DNA of 20,067 bases from Flavobacterium sp. (GTDB lineage Bacteria > Bacteroidota > Bacteroidia > Flavobacteriales > Flavobacteriaceae): positions 1-20,067 of the forward strand of contig JADMKR010000162.1 in assembly GCA_015478765.1 (NCBI GenBank). Reading direction: 5' to 3'. The notes under the pieces were generated by a model. The model did not search any database, was not told the origin of the DNA, and saw only the letters and a list, made by a program, of their open reading frames with translations. A program made the translations under genes and the position numbers. Positions 15,072 through 20,067 of the stretch are shown here, piece after piece (the first letter of the stretch is position 1; each line of letters begins with the position of its first letter).

Positions 15072-15502
15072 TACAGGCACGCGATTTTGTCGACCCTGCC
15101 CTGGTGGCGGCCTCCTTCAAAATCGGTTTTTAGGAATGTTTCTACCATTTCCACAGCTTGTGGAATCGAGGTAAATCGTGCCGGGATGCTGATGATGTTG
15201 GCATTGTTATGTTGGCGTGCCAAGGCCGCTATCTCTTTTGTCCAGCATAGTGCTGCGCGGATTCCCTGATGTTTATTAACAGTCATATTGATGCCATTGC
15301 CGCTTCCGCAAATCACTATGCCAAAATTGGCTGCACCGGTTGAAACGTCATTGGCGACAGGATGGCCGAAATCGGGGTAATCGACGCTGTCGGCCGAATC
15401 AGTTCCGTAGTTTTGTACTGTGTGCCCGGCAGCGAGTAATTTTTCGACGATTGCTTTTTTGTAGTCGGGACCGGCATGATCGTTTCCAATTGATATTTTC
15501 AT
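15071..15502 (-). CDS. rpiB: Ribose-5-phosphate isomerase B
   Basis: A 143-residue RpiB/LacAB-family isomerase that interconverts ribose 5-phosphate and ribulose 5-phosphate in the pentose phosphate pathway. It begins MKISIGNDHAGPDYK (Asp8, His9), has the catalytic Cys65 in GIVICGSGNGI, and ARQHNNANII at 95-104 with His98, the expected ring-opening residue. The frame extends upstream to 15562, but the extra 20 residues would cover the promoter and are unlike the family, so ATG at 15502 is preferred. Length fits E. coli RpiB (149). It is coupled to the CDF gene by TAATG, although no functional link between the two is obvious. Confidence 0.95.
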   Translation of the reverse strand: MKISIGNDHAGPDYKKAIVEKLLAAGHTVQNYGTDSADSVDYPDFGHPVANDVSTGAANFGIVICGSGNGINMTVNKHQGIRAALCWTKEIAALARQHNNANIISIPARFTSIPQAVEMVETFLKTDFEGGRHQGRVDKIACL

Positions 15503-15525
15503 TTTGTAGTTGTATTGTTCACTGG

Positions 15526-15533
15526 CAAATATA
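15526..15533 (-). promoter_or_regulatory. -7 element for rpiB-CDF
   Basis: TATATTTG on the minus strand fully matches TAnnTTTG and ends 23 nt before the rpiB ATG at 15502. No exact TTG occurs at the -33 position (a T-run is at about 20 bp). Its position also supports the shorter rpiB start. Confidence 0.5.
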
Positions 15534-16112
15534 GACAATTGCCTGCGGCTGTTAAAAACCACGCACTGAATTTAGTGCTTCCGCGATGGATATTAACACT
15601 ATTAACAATACTTGTAAATAATGTAAATAATGTAAAACATGCTGTAAATTATGTAATGTTCATAAGTTTCAGTAAAGCCTTGTAAATCAAGTATTGTCTA
15701 TTTACAGCCAATTGTTGAGAAGTTGTTATCGAATGTGACAAGATTTTTGCGGGAGTGAATTTATTTTTTCTAAGTGAATTTTGAAATTTAAAAACCAAGT
15801 AAAGTTTGGATAATTTTTATAAAACTTATCATCAATTTAAAATCGGTTGTCAACATAATTTAGCATCGGACTTATCTACAATTTTACATAGAAACGGTGT
15901 AGTACCGATTGTTAATAAAATCTAAAAATCTACTCAAAATCAGGATGATGGTATGTTATGGAATTGTTCACAAAACGTTAGAAAATTAAAATTCGGTTTA
16001 AAACTATTTAAAGGCTTAAAATTATTGTAGCTATTAACACGCTATAATAACCACCATTAAATAATTAAATTTAAATTTTCTTTTTTGTTGTATTTAATAT
16101 GTGTTGACAACT
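15534..16112. other. AT-rich gene-free region with iteron-like repeats and palindromes
   Basis: About 580 bp between the rpiB promoter and the DUF2007 stop codon hold no convincing open frame on either strand. The left part carries 9-bp repeats of TGTAAATAA type (15613-15660), the middle an inverted pair TGTAAAT/ATTTACA (15681-15687 and 15700-15706). Two nine-base palindromes of form GTTGNCAAC stand at 15846-15854 and 16103-16111, and TTATCTACA, one base from the DnaA box TTATCCACA, is at 15872-15880. The right part is very AT-rich. Function is unknown; a replication origin, a regulatory region or an untranslated RNA are all possible. Confidence 0.5.
15613..15660 (+). repeat. Iteron-like 9-bp direct repeats
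   Basis: TGTAAATAA occurs twice in tandem (15613-15630), followed by TGTAAAACA (15631-15639), a 3-bp spacer, TGTAAATTA (15643-15651) and TGTAATGTT (15652-15660). A further TGTAAATCA lies at 15681-15689. The first copies are exact and in 9-bp phase; the later ones diverge. Confidence 0.6.
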
Positions 16113-16349
16113 TTAAATTATTCGCAGATGGGAATCGTTGAGTTCAGCAAGTATTTGGTTCACGGTGGATAAATCGTTGGGATGGACTTTCAGTTTGATT
16201 CCGCCAAAAGCAATTGAATACATCGGTGCCACCGAGGCTGTAGTTTCGTTCTCAAAGAAATACTGCAGTCCTTCCTGTTCCAACCTGTGTTTGAGTATAG
16301 TGATTTCATGCGCGTAATTAAATACTGCCGCAGTGATGAACTTTTCCAT
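16113..16349 (-). CDS. DUF2007 domain small protein
   Basis: A 78-residue cytoplasmic protein that fits the DUF2007 family (named putative prokaryotic signal-transducing protein). The pattern is clear: an N-terminal strand (FITAAVFN), a helix with EITILKHRLEQEGLQYFF at about 15-32, which corresponds to the family's xxxLxxxGI motif, then FGGIKLKVHPNDLSTVNQIL near residues 48-67, matching the family GGVxLxVxxxDxxxAxxIL. The molecular role of the family is not established. It stands alone, leftward, divergent from rnr. A one-mismatch -7 box lies 16 nt before its ATG. Confidence 0.85.
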   Translation of the reverse strand: MEKFITAAVFNYAHEITILKHRLEQEGLQYFFENETTASVAPMYSIAFGGIKLKVHPNDLSTVNQILAELNDSHLRII

Positions 16350-16365
16350 TTTTGTATGCTTTTCC

Positions 16366-16373
16366 TAAAGATA
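16366..16373 (-). promoter_or_regulatory. Possible -7 element for the DUF2007 gene
   Basis: TATCTTTA on the minus strand matches TAnnTTTG except for the last base and sits 16 nt before the ATG at 16349. No -33 TTG is seen at the usual distance. Confidence 0.3.
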
Positions 16374-16473
16374 CAATGTAGACTTCTAAAAAAGTTATTT
16401 TTTAACTAAATGTAGAATCGTTAAAGACCTGTCTGCAAAGTATTTCGTAATTTCCCCGATTATTTACAATTAT

Positions 16474-18654
16474 ATGAGCGAGAAACACCGCAAGACCCAC
16501 AAGAAAGAAAAAGACTTTTCGGGCAAAATTTTAAAAATATTATCTACCAACGCGAATAAAGGTTTTAATTACAAGCAAATCGCCGCAATACTTGAGCTCG
16601 ACGATACCAAGAGTCGGAATGAGATCATAAAAGATCTTAAATTACTGGCAGACCAAAAGAAAATCATCGAATCGGAGCCTGGCAAATATTTAATAAAAGC
16701 GATCAGCCAGGAATATTATCAGGGCAAGATCGACATGACCAGCCGGAAGACGGCGTATTTTATCTGTGAAGATTTTGAAGATGATGTATTCATACCAAAC
16801 AACAATCTGAACCGCGCACTCGATGGTGACATCGTAAAAGTATATGTTTACAACAGGAGATCGGGCAAGAAACCGGAAGGCGAAGTTATTGAAGTTATTG
16901 AACGCAATAAAACCGAATTCGTTGGTGTAATCGACATTCAGAAGAATTTTGCATTCGTATCGACTGCCAATCCTAAAATGTATACCGATATTTTCATTCC
17001 CAAGGATAAAATAGGCGATGCCGAGCAAGGCGACGTTGTTATCGTTAAGATAGAAGACTGGCCAAAGCGCGCCGACAGTCCGTTTGGATCGGTGATAAAA
17101 GTGCTTGGAAAACCCGGCGAGCACGACACTGAAATCCATGCGATATTAGCAGAGTACGGTTTGCCATACGATTTTCCTGTCGATGTTGAAGTATATGCGC
17201 AGCAGCTGGACACTTCGATTCAGCAATCGGAAATCGACAAACGACGCGATATGCGCGACACTTTGACCTTCACGATTGATCCTAAGGATGCCAAAGATTT
17301 TGACGATGCGCTGTCATTTAAGAAACTTGACAACGGAAATTACGAAATAGGTATCCACATTGCCGATGTTTCTTTCTATTTGGAAGAAGGAACCGCTTTG
17401 GATGATGAAGCCTACAATCGCGCGACATCGGTGTATTTGGTGGACCGCGTTGTTCCCATGCTTCCGGAAGTGTTGTCGAATTTTGCCTGTTCGCTGCGAC
17501 CGAATGAAGAGAAATATACATTTTCAGCCGTATTTGAGATAGATGATAAGGCTAAAGTGGTTGACCAATGGTTTGGACGAACAGTGATTTATTCCGATCA
17601 GCGGTTTGCGTATGAAGAAGCACAATACATCATAGAGACCAAAGACGATATGATTCCGGCCGAAACTTCGATTACCGGTGAATCGTATAAGGTTCCTGCC
17701 GAAATTGTCGAAGCGACGCTTAAAATGGATGAACTGGCTAAAATTTTACGACGCAAGAGAATGTCGGAAGGTGCCATATCATTTGATAAAGTCGAAGTAA
17801 AATTCAACCTGGACGATAAAGGTGAACCAATCGGTGTTTACTTTAAAGTTGCCAAGGATGCAAATCACCTGATCGAAGAATTTATGTTGTTGGCCAACAG
17901 AAAAGTGGCAGAGTTCATCGGGAAACAGAAAAAGACATTTGTCTACAGGATTCACGATGAACCGAATGAAGACAAGCTTATTGCGATGCAAACCGTCATC
18001 TCCAAATTCGGTTATAAGATAGATTTGCGCACCAAAGGCGGAATTGCTCAGTCATTGAACAACCTGATGCAGGAAGTCAATGGAAAAAAAGAGCAAAATC
18101 TAATCGATACACTTGCCATCCGCACGATGAGTAAGGCGAAGTATTCGACAGATAACATTGGCCATTACGGACTGGCATTCGATTATTACTCCCATTTTAC
18201 ATCGCCTATTCGTCGTTATCCCGATGTAATGGTACATAGATTACTTCAATTCTATCTCGATGGCGGCAAGTCGGTTAGCGAGGAAATTTATGAAGAAAAG
18301 TGCCAGCACTCTTCGAATATGGAATACCTGGCAACACAGGCTGAGCGCGATTCAGTTAAGTATATGCAGGTTAAATACATGCAGGATCATAAGGATCAGG
18401 AATTCCTGGGCGTGATTTCAGGAGTGACCGAATGGGGAATTTATGTTGAGATCATCGAAAATAAATGCGAGGGAATGTGTCGAATCAGGGAAATCAAAGA
18501 TGATTATTACACGTTTGATGAGAAGCAATATGCACTTGTGGGCGCTGTTTCCAATACCACGCTGCAATTAGGCGACGAGGTTTACGTTAAGGTAAAAAAC
18601 GCCGATTTGGTTAAAAAACAACTAGATTTTAATTTTATCAGAAAAAATGAATAA
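16474..18654 (+). CDS. rnr: Ribonuclease R
   Basis: A 726-residue 3'-5' exoribonuclease of the RNase II/R family that degrades structured RNA. Domains in order: an N-terminal winged-helix region (about 16-73), cold-shock/OB domains (about 83-215, with DDVFIPNNNLNRALDGDIVKV at 103-123), the RNB catalytic domain (about 255-590), and a C-terminal S1 domain (about 640-722). The active-site block TIDPKDAKDFDDAL at 267-280 carries Asp269, Asp275, Asp277 and Asp278, which correspond to the four acidic residues of E. coli RNase R. YSHFTSPIRRYPDVMVHRLL near residues 570-590 is the conserved RNA-binding block. Upstream, only a weak -7-like TAATTTCC is seen at 16448-16455. The 3' end overlaps the next gene by 8 bp. 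Confidence 0.97.
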   Translation: MSEKHRKTHKKEKDFSGKILKILSTNANKGFNYKQIAAILELDDTKSRNEIIKDLKLLADQKKIIESEPGKYLIKAISQEYYQGKIDMTSRKTAYFICEDFEDDVFIPNNNLNRALDGDIVKVYVYNRRSGKKPEGEVIEVIERNKTEFVGVIDIQKNFAFVSTANPKMYTDIFIPKDKIGDAEQGDVVIVKIEDWPKRADSPFGSVIKVLGKPGEHDTEIHAILAEYGLPYDFPVDVEVYAQQLDTSIQQSEIDKRRDMRDTLTFTIDPKDAKDFDDALSFKKLDNGNYEIGIHIADVSFYLEEGTALDDEAYNRATSVYLVDRVVPMLPEVLSNFACSLRPNEEKYTFSAVFEIDDKAKVVDQWFGRTVIYSDQRFAYEEAQYIIETKDDMIPAETSITGESYKVPAEIVEATLKMDELAKILRRKRMSEGAISFDKVEVKFNLDDKGEPIGVYFKVAKDANHLIEEFMLLANRKVAEFIGKQKKTFVYRIHDEPNEDKLIAMQTVISKFGYKIDLRTKGGIAQSLNNLMQEVNGKKEQNLIDTLAIRTMSKAKYSTDNIGHYGLAFDYYSHFTSPIRRYPDVMVHRLLQFYLDGGKSVSEEIYEEKCQHSSNMEYLATQAERDSVKYMQVKYMQDHKDQEFLGVISGVTEWGIYVEIIENKCEGMCRIREIKDDYYTFDEKQYALVGAVSNTTLQLGDEVYVKVKNADLVKKQLDFNFIRKNE

Positions 18655-19327
18655 GATGAAAACACTTCTTACTGCAGTTCTTTTGCTGTTTATGCAATTA
18701 TCGTTTGGCCAGGATAAAAGAGATCCGGGCGCATTCACCTCACTTAAAGTTTTCGACAGGATTTCGGCCGAGTTGATTCCAGCTGATGCCAATGTGGTGC
18801 AGATATCGGGAAGTCGGAGTAAAGAAGTGGAAATTATAAACAAGAACGGGACGCTTCACATTCGGATGCCATTAAAAAAACTGTTGCAGGGCGAGGAGAT
18901 AAATGTCAAGGTATATTACACGGAACTGCGCGATATTGAAGCCGGTGAAGGATCGTTTGTTTCAGGTGCGAAAATTATGGATCAGGAATCGTTGTCGCTT
19001 GACGCCCGGGAAGGCGCAGGAATTCAACTTGTGCTGGACGTAGATAAACTCAATGTACGATCAGTGACCGGTGCTACTGCGCGATTGTCGGGATCTGCAA
19101 AATTCATGGAAGCATCCCTGGGAACGGGCGGGATATTAAAAGCCAAAGAGTTGGAGACTGCCAGCACAAGCATCAGTATTACAACGGGCGGCCAGGCTGA
19201 TATATATGCAACCGATTCGGTTGAGGCTAAAATTAAAGCGGGCGGAGATGTGACGGTTTATGGTAATCCGAGGTCAATTGACGAGAAAATAACTTTAGGC
19301 GGATCGGTTACCAGAGTCGATAAATAG
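18647..19327 (+). CDS. Secreted GIN-domain (DUF2807) protein
   Basis: A protein of up to 226 residues with an N-terminal signal peptide (KTLLTAVLLLFMQLSFGQ, cleavage after about residue 22) and a repetitive beta-strand body typical of the GIN/DUF2807 head domain: FDRISAELIPADANVVQISGS, EGSFVSGAKIMDQESLSLDAREGAG, DKLNVRSVTGATARLSGSAK, GGQADIYATDSVEAKIKAGGDVTVYG. The stepwise turn pattern suggests a right-handed beta-helix. It is exported and probably periplasmic or surface-located; its function is not known. ATG at 18647 overlaps the rnr stop by 8 bp; a second ATG at 18656 lies just after the stop and would give a cleaner signal peptide. It appears cotranscribed with rnr. Confidence 0.82.
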   Translation: MNKMKTLLTAVLLLFMQLSFGQDKRDPGAFTSLKVFDRISAELIPADANVVQISGSRSKEVEIINKNGTLHIRMPLKKLLQGEEINVKVYYTELRDIEAGEGSFVSGAKIMDQESLSLDAREGAGIQLVLDVDKLNVRSVTGATARLSGSAKFMEASLGTGGILKAKELETASTSISITTGGQADIYATDSVEAKIKAGGDVTVYGNPRSIDEKITLGGSVTRVDK

Positions 19328-19329
19328 GC

Positions 19330-19362
19330 TTGCCGGCCTTTGTAAATAAAACTTTATATTTG
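19330..19362 (+). promoter_or_regulatory. Bacteroidetes-type promoter for the LysE-family gene
   Basis: TTG at 19330-19332 is followed after 22 bp by TATATTTG at 19355-19362, a full TTG-N17-23-TAnnTTTG match. The box ends 22 nt before the ATG at 19385. It starts right after the GIN-domain stop, so this gene is probably a separate unit. Confidence 0.6.
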
Positions 19363-19384
19363 TGTTTACAATCATTAAATTTTG

Positions 19385-20067
19385 ATGGTAGAAGATATTT
19401 TAACGGCAATTCCCCTTGGTTTCTTCCTCAGTTTTATGATTGGCCCTGTCTTTTTCATACTACTGGAAACCAGTGTACTAAAAGGTTTTCGAGCTGCTAT
19501 CTCATTTGATCTTGGTGTTATTTTTTCCGATATATTTTTTATACTGATTGCATATTTCAGCAGTTATCGGTTAATTCAAAGTATTAAAGACGATCCGGCA
19601 CTTTTTATATTTGGCGGTTTGATCATGTTGATGTACGGCTTGATTTCTCTCGTTAAGGTGAAAAAAGCTTCCCGTCGCATACACGAGGAAGATCCCAAAG
19701 AATTAATCAAGAACAATTACTTTACATTATTTATTAAAGGTTTTTTCCTGAATTTCATAAACATCGGTGTGTTGGGATTTTGGCTTGCTATAATCATAAC
19801 ATTCGGACCTCAATTGGAATTGCAACCTACGCGGATGTTCACTTTTTTCTCGGCAGTTGTCATTACATATTTTATTACTGACGTGTTTAAAATATTATTG
19901 GCTAAACAACTTAGGAAGCAACTTAATGCCAAAAATATCCTTTTGATCAAGAAAGGAATCAGTGTAGTGTTGATCGTCTCGGGAGTTGTCCTTCTTGCGC
20001 AGGGATGGTCGCCCGGGGATGGCGAAATGATGGATCGGGCAATTGAACGCATGGATACTAAATCCGA
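19385..20067 (+). CDS. LysE-family translocator (3' end outside window)
   Basis: The frame opens with ATG at 19385 and is still open at the window end (227 complete codons). It reads MVEDILTAIPLGFFLSFMIGP at the start, with the LysE/RhtB hallmark of a first membrane helix followed by a GP (IGPVFF) at about residues 19-24. Further hydrophobic segments lie at about 38-58, 71-90, 117-142, 153-170 and 185-206, giving about six helices. NFINIGVLGFWLAII at about 123-137 corresponds to the conserved N-P/N-x-x-x-x-F-W region of the family, with the usual Pro replaced. The visible C-terminal tail is hydrophilic (GDGEMMDRAIERMD). Family members export amino acids or related solutes; the substrate cannot be read. 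It was not listed as a closed frame because it lacks a stop. Confidence 0.85.
   Translation, partial: MVEDILTAIPLGFFLSFMIGPVFFILLETSVLKGFRAAISFDLGVIFSDIFFILIAYFSSYRLIQSIKDDPALFIFGGLIMLMYGLISLVKVKKASRRIHEEDPKELIKNNYFTLFIKGFFLNFINIGVLGFWLAIIITFGPQLELQPTRMFTFFSAVVITYFITDVFKILLAKQLRKQLNAKNILLIKKGISVVLIVSGVVLLAQGWSPGDGEMMDRAIERMDTKS

Noticed and set aside
15072..15080. GTG start for the CDF transporter
   Set aside because: The ATG three codons downstream makes a TAATG overlap with rpiB, the pattern seen at other junctions here.
15503..15562. N-terminal extension of RpiB by 20 residues
   Set aside because: It would include the -7 promoter element and is absent from the family; the MKISIGNDHAG start is typical.
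15563..15578. GCACT-GAATTT-AGTGC palindrome as a terminator or operator
   Set aside because: Only a 5-bp stem with no T tract and no second copy; not enough to call.
16690..17139. Leftward frame of 149 residues
   Set aside because: Antisense to the RNase R cold-shock domains; no promoter, no family resemblance.
19328..19350. Possible terminator after the GIN-domain gene
   Set aside because: Only a 4-bp AGGC/GCCT stem followed by three T residues; too weak, and the promoter for the next gene begins in the same place.

Overview
The window looks like a chromosomal segment of a member of the Bacteroidetes (Bacteroidota), most likely a flavobacterium-like or related lineage. Three things point there. 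Seven genes or operons carry a TAnnTTTG-type -7 element (five perfect, two with one mismatch) 16-23 nt before the start codon. Shine-Dalgarno sequences are essentially absent. The gene content is typical of that phylum: a GIN-domain lipoprotein-like protein, a GH3-family adenylating enzyme beside an M23 peptidase, DUF2007, and a large uncharacterised protein that I believe is the Bacteroidetes family DUF6909. I see no rRNA, tRNA, CRISPR array or transposase gene.

Region 1 (1-8889) is a surface-polysaccharide locus. After the 3' end of an unrecognised rightward gene (3-197), a leftward operon runs from a promoter at about 8862-8889: an uncharacterised 563-residue protein with a nucleoside-phosphorylase-like C-terminus, a Wzz-like chain-length protein, rfbA, rfbC, rfbD, a SAM methyltransferase, a polyprenyl-phosphate-type family 2 glycosyltransferase, wecD/rffC and wecE/rffA. 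Nearly all junctions overlap or are separated by 2 nt. RfbC and RfbD lead to dTDP-L-rhamnose, and WecE and WecD lead to dTDP-4-acetamido-4,6-dideoxygalactose (dTDP-Fuc4NAc). Both branches start from dTDP-4-keto-6-deoxyglucose, whose synthase RfbB is not in this window.

Region 2 (8920-13897) holds a leftward M23 peptidase-GH3 pair divergent from tatA. tatA is convergent with tex, and a strong two-way hairpin lies between them. An imperfect 30-bp inverted repeat bounds a roughly 200-bp element between tex and the next operon.

Region 3 (14169-16349) holds leftward rpiB coupled to a zinc-type cation diffusion facilitator, then an AT-rich stretch of about 600 bp with short iteron-like repeats and palindromes, and a small DUF2007 gene. 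Region 4 (16474-20067) is rightward: RNase R overlapping a GIN-domain secreted protein, then a LysE-family exporter cut by the window end.

Most genes are recognisable housekeeping or envelope genes. The less ordinary items are the uncharacterised phosphorylase-like protein, an in-frame 28-codon insertion in rfbD made of G-rich tandem repeat DNA, the inverted-repeat element, and the AT-rich repeat region at a strand switch, which could be a replication origin or a regulatory hub. I did not find a clearly new multi-gene system.
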